The notes: a model not told the origin generated them from the letters alone. DNA of 64,000 nucleotides from Prunella strophiata (GCA_036583965.1 JAZBQD010000019.1:2347006-2411005); one strand, 5' to 3'; numbered from the stretch's first letter, positions 11,500 through 38,430 are shown. Numbers and translations are program-made.

Positions 11500-12400
11500 G
11501 GTTCCCCAGCCCTCGGAGCCTCCTCCGGCCGCGGTGCCCGCAGGAGGATGCTCAGCTCCGCTCCTGGGCACCTTCGGGCGCTCCATCCCGCAGGGACGGT
11601 GCCCATGGTGTGCCCTCCCAGGGGATGCGATGCTCAGGCTCTTCCCAGAGCCTTTCGTGGGCACCGTGGCGGCGGCTGCCCGGCTCCCCACGCCTTCCCC
11701 GTGGCCACCACTCGGCTCTCCTGCCCGGGGCCACCCCTCTCCCGACCCTCTCCCCGCTGTCCCGGGCACGGCGCCGGGGCGGGAGGCGGCGCCGGTGCCG
11801 CTCGGGGCGGTGCGGGGCGGCCCGGGAAGGGGCGGGGGGCGGCGGGATGGGCTGGGCTGGGCTGGGCTCGGCACGGCTCGGCTCGGCACGGCGGGGTTCG
11901 GCACGGCACGGCTCGGTTCGGTTCGGTTCGGCACGGCTGGCACGCAGCGCGCTCCCGCAGCCGCAGGTAGGTGCGTGCCCGGCGCCCCGCACCGCGCTCC
12001 CGCTCGGCTCAGCCCGGCTCGGCTCAGCCCGGTTCCGCTCCCTTTGGCTCGCTTCGGCTCAGCCCGGTCCGGCCGGGCTCGCCCCCGCGGGGCCGTGCCG
12101 CGGGTGGGCCCGGCGCGGCCGCTTGTTGCGCTCGGGGGCGAGTTGGAGCCGGAGCGGTGCGAGCGGCCCCGGCTGCAGGAATGCGAGTCATTTCCTCCGC
12201 CCGCCCGCGGGAGCTGCGGCTCCGCCGGAACCCCCCCACGGCCCCCGACGGCCGCGACACGGCCACGACACTGCGGCGACACGGCCACGGCCACCCCGGA
12301 CCCGCTCCGGCGCGGGGCGCGCTCCAGGGGCGCGCTCGCCCGCGGGACCCCACATCTGCGGGACCCCTGGCCCCTGGGTCTCAGCCGCCCGCGGGTCTCC
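11500..12400 (+). promoter_or_regulatory. CpG island, candidate FRMD6 promoter and noncoding first exon
   Basis: The segment is strongly GC-rich with dense CpG, unlike the flanks. It includes GGCTCGGCACGGCT-type 5-mer periodicity at about 11850-11942 and 12004-12070. A consensus splice donor, 'ccgcaggtaggtgcg', has its GT at 11967 on +. The next good acceptor that leads into an established exon is at 23118-23120. The assignment as the FRMD6 transcription start is inferred from position and orientation. No TATA box is apparent. The open frames here (up to hundreds of codons, several frames, both strands) reflect GC richness and not coding. Confidence 0.55.
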
Positions 12401-12409
12401 TCGCCCCTG

Positions 12410-12946
12410 GGTCACACTCGCCCACGGGTCTCGCCACCCGTGGGCCACCTTGTCCCCTCACCCACAGGTCTCAGTCACCTTTGGGACCCTTTCTCCAGGT
12501 GGCACTCACCCACAGGTCCCCTCACCCATGGGACCCCTTGCTTTCAGGTCACACTCACCCACAGGTCCCTTCACTCATGGGACCCCTTGATTTCACCCAC
12601 AGGTCCTCTCACCTGTGGGTCACCATCGCCCATGGTCCCCTCATTCCTGGTTCACAGTCACACATGGGTCCCCTTGTCCCTGGGTTACACTCACCCATGG
12701 GTCACTTCACCCATGACATGCCTGGCTCATGGGTGGCACTGACCCCAGGTCCCCTTGCCCATGGGTCCCCTCATTCCTGGTTCACAGATACTCACAGGTC
12801 CCTTTGTCCCTGGGTCACTCTTGCCCGTGGGTCCCCTCTCGCCCCTGGGTCTCACCCACAGCCCCCCTTGTCCCTGGGCCACACTCACCCAACTGTCCCC
12901 TCACCCGTGGGTCCTCTGTGCTTGTGCCAGCTCTTTTCTGTGACCC
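12410..12946. repeat. Degenerate flank of the 49-bp array
   Basis: Variants of 'cacccacaggtcccctcacc' and 'ccatgggaccccttg' recur irregularly with substitutions, in contrast to the homogeneous core downstream. This is the usual picture of an array whose edge has escaped homogenisation. Confidence 0.8.
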
Positions 12947-14950
12947 ATGGGACCCCTTGCTTTCAGGTCACACTCACCCACAGGTCCCCTCACCCATGGG
13001 ACCCCTTGCTTTCAGGTCACACTCACCCACAGGTCCCCTCACCCATGGGACCCCTTGCTTTCAGGTCACACTCACCCACAGGTCCCCTCACCCATGGGAC
13101 CCCTTGCTTTCAGGTCACACTCACCCACAGGTCCCCTCACCCATGGGACCCCTTGCTTTCAGGTCACACTCACCCACAGGTCCCCTCACCCATGGGACCC
13201 CTTGCTTTCAGGTCACACTCACCCACAGGTCCCCTCACCCATGGGACCCCTTGCTTTCAGGTCACACTCACCCACAGGTCCCCTCACCCATGGGACCCCT
13301 TGCTTTCAGGTCACACTCACCCACAGGTCCCCTCACCCATGGGACCCCTTGCTTTCAGGTCACACTCACCCACAGGTCCCCTCACCCATGGGACCCCTTG
13401 CTTTCAGGTCACACTCACCCACAGGTCCCCTCACCCATGGGACCCCTTGCTTTCAGGTCACACTCACCCACAGGTCCCCTCACCCATGGGACCCCTTGCT
13501 TTCAGGTCACACTCACCCACAGGTCCCCTCACCCATGGGACCCCTTGCTTTCAGGTCACACTCACCCACAGGTCCCCTCACCCATGGGACCCCTTGCTTT
13601 CAGGTCACACTCACCCACAGGTCCCCTCACCCATGGGACCCCTTGCTTTCAGGTCACACTCACCCACAGGTCCCCTCACCCATGGGACCCCTTGCTTTCA
13701 GGTCACACTCACCCACAGGTCCCCTCACCCATGGGACCCCTTGCTTTCAGGTCACACTCACCCACAGGTCCCCTCACCCATGGGACCCCTTGCTTTCAGG
13801 TCACACTCACCCACAGGTCCCCTCACCCATGGGACCCCTTGCTTTCAGGTCACACTCACCCACAGGTCCCCTCACCCATGGGACCCCTTGCTTTCAGGTC
13901 ACACTCACCCACAGGTCCCCTCACCCATGGGACCCCTTGCTTTCAGGTCACACTCACCCACAGGTCCCCTCACCCATGGGACCCCTTGCTTTCAGGTCAC
14001 ACTCACCCACAGGTCCCCTCACCCATGGGACCCCTTGCTTTCAGGTCACACTCACCCACAGGTCCCCTCACCCATGGGACCCCTTGCTTTCAGGTCACAC
14101 TCACCCACAGGTCCCCTCACCCATGGGACCCCTTGCTTTCAGGTCACACTCACCCACAGGTCCCCTCACCCATGGGACCCCTTGCTTTCAGGTCACACTC
14201 ACCCACAGGTCCCCTCACCCATGGGACCCCTTGCTTTCAGGTCACACTCACCCACAGGTCCCCTCACCCATGGGACCCCTTGCTTTCAGGTCACACTCAC
14301 CCACAGGTCCCCTCACCCATGGGACCCCTTGCTTTCAGGTCACACTCACCCACAGGTCCCCTCACCCATGGGACCCCTTGCTTTCAGGTCACACTCACCC
14401 ACAGGTCCCCTCACCCATGGGACCCCTTGCTTTCAGGTCACACTCACCCACAGGTCCCCTCACCCATGGGACCCCTTGCTTTCAGGTCACACTCACCCAC
14501 AGGTCCCCTCACCCATGGGACCCCTTGCTTTCAGGTCACACTCACCCACAGGTCCCCTCACCCATGGGACCCCTTGCTTTCAGGTCACACTCACCCACAG
14601 GTCCCCTCACCCATGGGACCCCTTGCTTTCAGGTCACACTCACCCACAGGTCCCCTCACCCATGGGACCCCTTGCTTTCAGGTCACACTCACCCACAGGT
14701 CCCCTCACCCATGGGACCCCTTGCTTTCAGGTCACACTCACCCACAGGTCCCCTCACCCATGGGACCCCTTGCTTTCAGGTCACACTCACCCACAGGTCC
14801 CCTCACCCATGGGACCCCTTGCTTTCAGGTCACACTCACCCACAGGTCCCCTCACCCATGGGACCCCTTGCTTTCAGGTCACACTCACCCACAGGTCCCC
14901 TCACCCATGGGACCCCTTGCTTTCAGGTCACACTCACCCACAGGTCCCAC
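12947..14950. repeat. Homogeneous minisatellite, 49-bp unit, about 41 copies
   Basis: The word 'tttcaggtcacactcaccca' starts at 12961 and recurs at 13010 and then every 49 bp to about 14950. I saw no substitution in the core. As 49 is not a multiple of three and the unit has no stop codon in any + frame, all three + frames stay open, and three units encode one 49-residue peptide repeat. The long Pro/His/Thr-rich frames are therefore not genes. Each unit holds a pyrimidine-CAG|G acceptor-like site and an AGGTCA half site. It lies in the presumed first intron of FRMD6. Confidence 0.97.
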
Positions 14951-14959
14951 CATCCTTGG

Positions 14960-17713
14960 TGTTCCTGTGTCCTTTGACTGGCCCGTGGGAGTGAGGCACA
15001 TCCCGACCCTGCCATGCCCCTGGCCCCCTGCCACCTTTCACCTCCCATTCCTGAATCCTCCTCTTCCTGCTGGTGGCCAGTGCCTTGCTGGCCATCAGGA
15101 TGTTTTCCCCTCTAAGCCAAACTCTGCTTTTCCAGAGCTGCTTCCGCGTGGCACCGATGGAGCTTTGCTGCTCTGCCTAATTCTGGGCTGGTTTGTGTTG
15201 GTGTTTTTCCACAGGGCTCGCTCTCCCTCTCCGAATCTTGGATAGAGCTGGGATTAATTCGAGCTCTCTTGCCTGAAAGAGATGTTCCGTTTAAAATTCC
15301 CAATCCCGAAGGCATATTGGAGTTTGGTTCTAGGTACTGGATTTTTACTATCGGTTTTTAAAGGGGTTTCTTTTTTATTTTTTTAAAACTGGGTTTATTC
15401 AGGCTCTTTAAACCCCGAGTCTGTAAGCAATTATTCCATTACATGAAAGTCAGGACGCTGAGAAAGATTAATTCAGACCAGATGTAAAAATAAATGGGAA
15501 TTTGAAATTAAGATGATGTCAGTTCCCTCCTGCTAAAAAAAAAACCCAGCAGCCTTTGGACTCCAGATGGAGTATACAAACCATGGCGCTGGTTAAAATA
15601 TCTGCCTGCTCCTTAATTGAGTTTTATGCTGCTTTTTTTTCCCCCCTTGACTGAAAAGTGGGCTTGGGATATTTTTCCCAAAAAGCTTTCCCTGATTGTG
15701 GCCGGGGCAGGGAAGTTGATGGAGGCTGTGGCGTGGCTGAGGAGCTTTCCCAGCTGGAAAACTGGAGGGCGGCGCTGCCGAGGGAAGACAAATCTCCCTC
15801 TGCCCGCCCCAGGATTAAAAAAATCAGGAACTTGGTTTGGCTTTGTTGTGCTGGATTTGGAGCTGGAGGCGAGGACGCCACAGAGGGCAGCAGGAGCTCC
15901 GGATAGTCCAGGCATGGATTTGAATATTTTGGCATAAAATGGAGCTGGTTTTTGGGTTCTTGCGTGTCTGCAGAGCACTTTGCATCCTATTTTTCCCCCT
16001 CCGTGTGCAGCAAGCACTGCACATTCCCCAGAGTGGGAATGGGTTTGGGCACCAGTCCCACGTAGAGGAGACTGTGAGCAGGATATTGGGAATGGGGCTC
16101 CCCAAAAGTGCCTCCTACTGGGAAGGAAGGGTTTACCCAGGGTCAGTGTTGTTATAGAAAAATAATGTAAACATTCATCATTGCATATTATTAATATTAA
16201 TATTTACGTGGCATTATTAATTATTTAATATTATATTGTTAATTAAATTTAAAATATGACTTTAATTTCTAAATAGGGAGCTCCGTGGTTTGGAGACTCA
16301 GGGCTGTGCTTTCTGTGGTGCAGGGATTTGGGATGGTGACTCTGGCCCTTGGGGCTGCTTTGTGGTCCAGGGATCCCGCAGCCAAATCCCAAGGGATTTA
16401 TGGCAGCTGCTGCTGGTGTGGGCTGCAGCCTGCCCACGGAGAGGGGAGCAAAGGCAGTGCTCCACATCCATGTGCAGCCTTGGGAGTGATGCCTGTCATC
16501 CTGGGAGTGGGATCAGAGCTCTGGGAGCTTTGGGCTTGTTGGTGCTGGGGGATGGTTCCTGAAATGCCTGGGAATGCCCTGGGAGCTGGATGGCAGAGCT
16601 GGGCTGCCCTGAGCACAGCCCTCTCCAACCCAGTCTTGATATTGTTCTAATCCCAAAGGCTCAGGCAAAGTTTCCTGGAAGGAAATCTGATGGAAGGGAC
16701 TGGTTCTGGAGCAGAGGAGGGAAGAGGAAGAGCAGGCGTTGTCCCTCCCCTCCTGGAGCCCTTGCCAGGAGAAATCCATCTCTGTGTCCATCCCTAGCGG
16801 AGGCAGGGACTGCTTTATTTATATTTTAGTGCTCCAAAGTCAGGGAATGAAGGAGGCCTGGGGTGGCTGTGCTGTGGGTTGGATGGAAAATCAGCTCTTC
16901 CAGGCTGGATTCTGCTCCTGTGCATGATGAGATAGGCAGGGCAGCAGCTTCCTGAGCTGCCATGGCTCAGCCTGTGTTTCCCCGTGGAATGTGATGTCCC
17001 ATGGGGCTCATCCCTAGCAGGAGGGGACATCATCTCATTTTTTAGGATGATCCACATGGCTCAGCCATCCCTCCCCGTTGCTGTTGTGCCACTGCAGTAG
17101 CCCAGGGGGAGGAAGATGAGGAAGAGGAAGAATGTTGAAGAGGTGGAGACAGGCAAGCTCCTGGAGGAATTTTCCTTGCAGAGGCTTTTTGGATACCCCC
17201 AGCACTTGGGGGCATTTGCTGGGACTGGTGGGAGCTGGCCCCCAGCTGCCCAGGCTGAGTTTCCAGCATCCAAATAGCTTTTGTGGTGGATGAAGTAATG
17301 GAATATTTATAACTGAGTCCTTTTTCCCAGTGAAGGTCTCTTTCATCTGCCTCTCTTCATTAGGAGGAAACTGTTGAGTTCATGAAGAATTGGAGACGAT
17401 TTTAATTACGGGGCAACCGCAAGCAGGAATTAATCTGGGTTTTGGGTTCGGAGAAGCTGCATTAAGGGACGGCCCTAAAACTTGTAATAACAGCTCTGTG
17501 CATACCTGTGCCTGTGATGTGGGGTGAGACCCACTCCAGACTCTTCAAAACAAGAAATTCCTGCCCCGTGAATTCATCTTCCCGTCTCGCCCCGCGCTCT
17601 GGGCAGCCTCTGGCTGTGGATGGCCCCTGCCTACGTGTGGGTCCTGGGCTGGATCCCTTCCCTCGCCCCTGGGGTGCTTCAGGAGGGCTGGAACAAAAGC
17701 CTGGAGGTGGGTT
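14960..17713. other. Presumed FRMD6 intron 1, no exon recognised
   Basis: Single-copy looking DNA with an AT-rich stretch at about 16155-16275. No exon with homology to a known protein was recognised, and no CR1 was seen. Confidence 0.5.
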
Positions 17714-17840
17714 AGAATCAGGGAATCGTGGAGTTATTTAGGTTGGAAAAGACTTCTAGGATTGCAATCAGCCATTCCCCCACGTCCCCAAGTGCCGCAG
17801 CCACACAGCTGTTAAATTTCTCCAGGGATGGTGATGTCTG
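17714..17840 (-). mobile_element. CR1 LINE terminal fragment
   Basis: Begins with 'agaatcagggaatcgtggag' and 'ttaggttggaaaagacttct' (minus-strand CR1 terminus). It continues through 'tccccaagtgccgcagccac' to 'ctccagggatggtgatgtc'. This belongs to a different CR1 subtype from the copies with a 'ccaaggccagg' block. Confidence 0.75.
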
Positions 17841-18734
17841 ATAGGGCTGCATTTTTTTGAAAAGTGGATATTTTGGCAAGGAGGGATGGATTTGGTTGAT
17901 GGAGGAATGGACAGGATCTGCCAGGAGGCTCTGGATTGTGGCTGGGTTGAACAGGGGGCACTGGGATGTCTGGTGGGTACCACAGAGGGACAAACCTGAC
18001 CCAAACCCACGAGGATGGAGACTCATCTGCTTCTTTAAAATCCATTTAAATCCATGGAGAGGGAAAAACGCTGCCCATCCACCCAGCCTGGCTTCACATG
18101 CACGGAATCTGGAAGAAAACCCCACCTCAGCCAGCAAGTTCAAACGATGTTCAATCCCCACCCTGGAATTACATCCAAATTTCTATTTCTGACGAGATCC
18201 TGCTCCAGCACCTCCAGCTGAACCAACCCCAGGCTCTGCCTGCCCTCGGATGTGTTTGCAGGACCCCGGGATGAACAAATCCCTCGCCGAGTCAGCAGCG
18301 CCAGCCCCGGCTGCTTTTCCCAGGTTTTTTGTGGGATGTTTTCTTTGCAGCAGAGCTTTGCAACGGGATTTATCCCATGGCATCAGTGCCAGGGAGGGAG
18401 ACAATATTCCAGCAGCCTGGGCCTGGAAAACACGGTGGATCAAGGAATTTTCTCAGCTCTGGAGTCATGAGCAGTTTGCAGTGTATTCCTATGGAGTTTT
18501 AATGCTCTTTTCCCCATAGCAGGGAAAACATGCCTGGAAGACCTGATCCATGCCCAAGTTCTCATTCCCAGTGTTTTTTCCAGCTGACTTTGCATGGAAA
18601 ACCCTTTGGAAGACTGCCCAGGGTGGAGGTTCCTGCTTGGAGTGTGGGGTGATCTGTGTCACCCCCTCTGCTGTGGGGCAGTCCAGGGGAGTTCTCCCTC
18701 CAATTCAAGATCTTTCCAGCTTGGAGCCGGGGAG
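17841..18734. other. Presumed intron 1, nothing recognised
   Basis: No exon or repeat family was identified. Confidence 0.5.
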
Positions 18735-18789
18735 GTTGGGCTAGATCTTTAAAGGTCCTCTCCAACCCAAAGCATTCCATGCTTCCATG
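18735..18789 (+). mobile_element. CR1 LINE tail, very short
   Basis: 'gggctagatctttaaaggtc' followed by 'ctctccaacccaaagcattc' matches the last ~55 bp of CR1 on +. Confidence 0.7.
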
Positions 18790-19289
18790 TTTGTGCCTCC
18801 TATCAGCACTTCCCCTGGAGCAGCAGTGACTGGGCGAGGGCAGCGGGGTCCCAGGGAATCAAAGCCGACATTGTGGGAATGAGCAGCAGATGCTTGGAAA
18901 GAATTTGCCGGCGTCTGGCCGGGGCTGCTGCAGGCACAGCACCCTGGGAAGGGCTTTGTGTGTCCCCTCACTGAATCCCTGCAGCTCCCAGGGCTGGCAG
19001 AGCCCCTGGGAAGCACCTGGAACTGAGGGAATCTCCATTGGGACCGTCCCTGTGGGGTGGGCTGATGGAATGTTCCCATTCAGCAGCAGGAGCTGGGATG
19101 TTTTCTATACAAATACCAAAATATATGGTTTGGGGTTGGGTGTTTTTTTCCTCTCTGATGTCTGTGCTCTGCTGACGCCAGCTCGTGTGGTTTAATCCCT
19201 GGTGCTCTGGGATCAATCCAGGCTGCAGGAGGAGGAGGAGGAAACTGCAGTGACTGGTGTGGGGATGAACAGCCCCAGAATGCCAGAGA

Positions 19290-19480
19290 GTGACAGGACA
19301 GGAGAGAATGGTTTTAAACTGGCAGAGGGCAGGGTTAGTTGGGATATTGGGAAGGAATTCTTGGCTATGAGGGAGGAGAGACCCTGGCACAGGCTGCCCA
19401 GAGAAGCTGTGGCTGCCCCATCCTTGGAAGTTTTCCTTGTTGAACTGGGGTTTGGAGCACCCTGGGACAGTGAAGGGTGG
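19290..19480 (+). mobile_element. CR1 LINE 3' fragment
   Basis: Contains 'gagtgacaggacaggagaga', 'aactggcagagggcagggtt', 'gggatattgggaaggaattc' and 'gcccagagaagctgtggctg', in CR1 + order. The terminal ~70 bp and tail are missing. Confidence 0.8.
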
Positions 19481-19907
19481 GGCAGAGAATCCCAGTGATG
19501 GATTCTCCAGTAGCTCAGCAGTGGGTGCTGCCCATGGCTGGCATTTTGAGCTGGCTGCAGCCCCTGGAGCTGCCACGGGAAGAAGCTCTTGTGCACCAGC
19601 TGGGACCTGAGGAGCCCCGTGGGTGGGAGCAGGGCACGGAGGGTGCTGCAGGAGCCCCGGGACATGGCTGCTTTGGGAACACAGCCTCTCCCCAGCCCAG
19701 CCTGCACAAGTCACATCACGCCATGCCCAGGGAGCTGCCGGCGCTCGGCCGGGCCAGGACGTGCCAAATTCCTTCAGCCCCGTCCCGCGATCTTCAACGA
19801 GCCCTGAGACCAACCAGCAGCCAGGCTGTGGCACTGCCAGCTGCCCTCGGCACCGGGCACGGCCTCACAGCCTGGACACCATGGGGAGGTGCCAGGCACG
19901 GCCACGG

Positions 19908-22225
19908 TGCAGAGCTGCGGTGCAGGGGTGCACTGCACGGGTGCCAGGGTGGTCCCACTCAGTGCATGGGTGCCACAGTGCATGGGTGCAATGTGTAGGT
20001 GCAATACATGGCCATGGATGCAATGTACGGATGCCATAAGATTCCAACTCAATGCATGGATGCCACAATGCAGTGCTGCAATGCATAGGTGCATTGCATG
20101 GATGCCATGGTACTCCAGCTCAATGCATGGGTACCACAATGCATGGGTGCAATGTGTAGGTGCAATGCATGGCCATGTTGCACATCTGTGCTGCACAGAT
20201 GCAGTGCATGGATGCCATGAGGTTCCAACACAATTTATGGATGCCACAATGCAGTGCTGCAATGCATAGGTGCATTGCATGGATGCCATGAGGTTCCAGC
20301 TCAATGCATGGATGACACAATGCATGGGTGCAACGTGTAGGTGCAATGCATGGTTGCACGTCTGTGCTGCGCGGATGCAGTGCATGGATGCCATAAGGTG
20401 CCAACACAATTTATGGATACCACAATGCAGTGTTGCAATGCACAGATGCACTACATGGATGCCATAGTGGTCCAATTCAATGCATGGATGCAGCATGTAG
20501 GTGCAATGCATGGTTGCACATCTGTGCTGCACGGATGCAATGCATGGATGCCATGAGTTGCCAACACAATTTACGGATGACACAATGCACTGATGCAATG
20601 CATGGATGCCATGGTACTCCAGCTCAATGCATGGATGCCACAATGAATGGGTGCAATGTCTAGGTGAAATGCATGGCTGCACATCCGTGCTGCACAGATG
20701 CAGTGCATGGATGCCATGAGGTTCCAACTCAATGCATGGATGCCACAACATGTGAGTGCTATGTGTAGGTGCAATGCATGGCCATGGATGCAATGTACGG
20801 ATGCCATAAGATTCCAACTCAATGCATGGATGCCACAATGCAGTGCTGCAATGCATAGGTGCATTGCATGGATGCCATGGTGCTTCAGCTCAATGCATGG
20901 GTACCACAATGCATGGGTGCAATGTGGACATGCAATACATGGCCAGGTTGCACATCTGTGCTGCATGGATGCAATGCATTGGTGCCATGAGTTTCCAGCT
21001 CAGTACATGGATGCCACAATGCATGCATGCAATGCACAGATGCAGTGCATAGGTGCCATGATGTTCCAACTCAATGCATGGATGCCACAACACATGGGTG
21101 CAATGTGTAGGTGCAATGCATGGCCAGGATGCACATCTGTGCTGCACGGATGCAACGCACAGGTGCCATGATGTTCCAGCTCAATGCATGGATGCCATGA
21201 GGTTCCAACTCAATGCATGGATGCCATGAGGTTCCAACTCAATGCATGGATGCCATGAGGTTCCAACTCAATGCATGGATGCCATGAGGTTCCAACTCAA
21301 TGCATGGATGACACAATGCATGGGTGCAATGTGTAGGTGCAATGCATGGCCATGGATGCAATGTACGGATGCCATAAGATTCCAACTCAATGCATGGATG
21401 CCATGAGGTTCCAACTCAATGCATGGATGACACAATGCACTGATGCAATGCATGGATGCCACAATGCAGTGCTGCAATGCATAGGTGCATTGCATGGATG
21501 CCATGAGGTTCCAACTCAATGCATGGATGCCATGAGGTTCCAACTCAATGCATGGATGCCATGAGGTTCCAACTCAATGCATGGATGCCATGAGGTTCCA
21601 ACTCAATGCATGGATGCCATGAGGTTCCAACTCAATGCATGGATGCCATGAGGTTCCAACTCAATGCATGGATGCCATGAGGTTCCAACTCAATGCATGG
21701 ATGCCACAATGCAGTGCTGCAATGCATAGGTGCATTGCATGGATGCCATGGTACTCCAGCTCAATGCATGGATGCCATGAGGTTCCAACTCAATGCATGG
21801 ATGCCACAATGCAGTGCTGCAATGCATAGGTGCATTGCATGGATGCCATGAGGTTCCAACTCAATGCATGGATGCCATGAGGTTCCAACTCAATGCATGG
21901 ATGCCATGAGGTTCCAACTCAATGCATGGATGCCATGAGGTTCCAACTCAATGCATGGATGCCATGAGGTTCCAACTCAATGCATGGATGCCATGAGGTT
22001 CCAACTCAATGCATGGATGCTGCAATTCAAGGATGCAGTGGAGTGCCGTGATGCACACAGATGCAACACAGAGAATCCATCATGTACCACCACAGTGCAT
22101 GGGCACAAATGTGTAGCTGCAATACATGGCTAGGATGCAGGCATGCAATGCATGGGTGCAATACATGGTCACAATGCACCATCCCAAGGCACGAATGCAA
22201 TGCATGGGTACAATGCACATTTGAA
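19908..22225. repeat. ATGCAT-rich minisatellite, basic unit about 29 bp, 2.3 kb
   Basis: In the cleanest part (21180-21710 and 21840-22015) the unit 'ccaactcaatgcatggatgc' plus 'catgaggtt' repeats every 29 bp. In the 5' two thirds the unit is mixed with variants such as 'cacaatgcagtgctgcaatg' and 'cacatctgtgctgcac', giving a looser higher-order pattern. ATGCAT palindromes occur throughout. All frames within it are Met/His/Cys/Asn-rich artefacts. It lies in the presumed FRMD6 intron 1. Confidence 0.95.
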
Positions 22226-36526
<14,301 letters not shown>

Positions 36527-37064
36527 GCGTGGGGAGGCTCCGACGCCGCCTCGCCCCAGCCCTGCCCTGCTGCCTGCAGACCATGGCTGCTGGATCAGGG
36601 GCAGGATGGGGATCCCTGGGCACAGAGTGGATTCCAGAGGAGTTTGTGCCAAACACACGTTGTCTTATTCCGACTGGCAGGAGCACGGCTCAGCTGGAGC
36701 TGGCAGAAGCCCACCTTGTGGTGTTTTCTCCTGGCCTCTCTCCCCCTCCTTGTCCCCCAGGTGACTCTGGGGTGGCTGGAAAGTGCCAGACTGTCGTGTT
36801 CAAGCCAAGCCAAAGAAATGTAAATAACCCTAAAGGCCAGTATGGGAAGGGAGAATTAAGCAATAACCAGCCAGGGATCTCCGGGTGTGGTGATGTTCCA
36901 TGGAGGAAGGCATGGCCAGCAGCTCCTGGGGCAGAGCATGATCCCAGTTTTTCAAAAAAAAAAATGCTGGAGGTCAGGCCACAGCAGTCCCAGCCAGGTG
37001 GATGATGGCTGGAAGCTCTCAGAGCCATTTGCAACTTGTTTTTATATTTTTCTCTTTTTTTTCC

Positions 37065-37103
37065 TTTTTTTTTTTTTTTTTTTTTGAGAGCAAAACCCCA
37101 AAA

Positions 37104-37155
<52 letters not shown>
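37065..37155. repeat. T21 / A40 tracts, potential hairpin in the 3' UTR
   Basis: Twenty-one T are separated by 19 bases from forty A, then G and ten more A. In the transcript a U-tract facing an A-tract could fold into an A-U stem. Confidence 0.85.
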
Positions 37156-37156
<1 letters not shown>

Positions 37157-38430
37157 CCCACCCTAAAAAAAAAAAAAGCTAAGCAGGATGGAAGAAAATG
37201 AATCCCCTATAAGGATAATGCAATAATGCATCCCAAACATTGACTATCTAGAGAATACATATATAAATATATCAAGGTATGTATGTTTATATATGTCTGG
37301 ATCTTTTAGACCCATTTGCATTTTACTCCTGCTCTGAAACACCTTTTATACAAAGGATCTGCCTCTCTTCTTTCACAACTCTATCAACAATCTTATTTTT
37401 TTCCTGAGCACTAAGGTGAGAAAACAGACTTTCCTCTTGAGGGGAATGTGCATCCTTGCCTTGTCCGTGTGGCTCTTCCCACTCTTCTCCTTTCCCAAGG
37501 CTTTTCATGCATCTTTAGGTGTCTTACAGCTGGAATAATTCTGCCAGAGGATGATGGGGACGTGCTAGGAAAACCCAAGGGTGGTTTCTGAGTGTCCCAG
37601 GGAAGGCAGACAGCCCAGGTGGAATATTTACCAATTGCAGAGTTAATTATCACAGCACAATGCCTTTGTAGTGGATATTTTTAATTAGAGTTTAGCCATT
37701 GACAGCCAAAGTTTTGCCATATTTTGATACACCACCTTTTTTTTTTTTTTAACTGGAAGCTTTTCTTAAAAAAACAAACCAAAAAAAAAAAGTTATAATT
37801 ATTTTATAAATAAGCACAATCTTATTTTTATAAGAAATGTTGGGGGAGGGAGCTGGTACCAAAAGAAATGGAGCTATAGGCACAGTGCAAAAAAAAAAAA
37901 ACCAAAACTCTCTTAGGATGTTGGGATGTGGGAGAGCTGCTGTGGGACTGTGGCACTGTGTCCCCACCCCAGAGCTTGATCTGGCCCTGCCTGAGGGGTT
38001 TTATGGGAAAATAATGTCAATATCCCCTGTTGGCAGGGCAGGAGGGTGGTCCCTAAAGCATCCTTATCTCCCTAAATCCACACAGGGCAGCTGGAGGGGA
38101 GGGAGGCTGCTGGGGCTCAGGGCTGTGTGCCCCACTCTGGTTTGGGTGACACCCCACCAAACACCCCAAAAACCTCTCATTTGTGAGTCCAGCCCCCCAT
38201 CCACAGCTGGGTGTGCAGTGTGTGCACCAGCAGTGTGAGTTTCTGTGCTTGCACAGGCAGGGAAATTCCCCAAATTCATCCCCAGCCTCTTTTTCCCCCC
38301 CTCTGCCACCCTCTGGGTGCTCTCCATGGGACTCTGACCCTGCAGAAACACAGAGCTGGAGGGAAAAAAGGGATAAAATGGGTAAAGAAATGCTCAATAC
38401 TGCTTGTCCCTACAAACAGCAGCAGTGCCA

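Noticed and set aside
12947..14950. CRISPR array (regular repeats)
   Set aside because: Units are contiguous without distinct spacers, and the context is a vertebrate genome.
11971..15245. Pro/His/Thr-rich frames of 676-1007 codons
   Set aside because: They are produced by the 49-bp array and the GC-rich island. All three + frames are open because the unit lacks stops and 49 is not a multiple of three.
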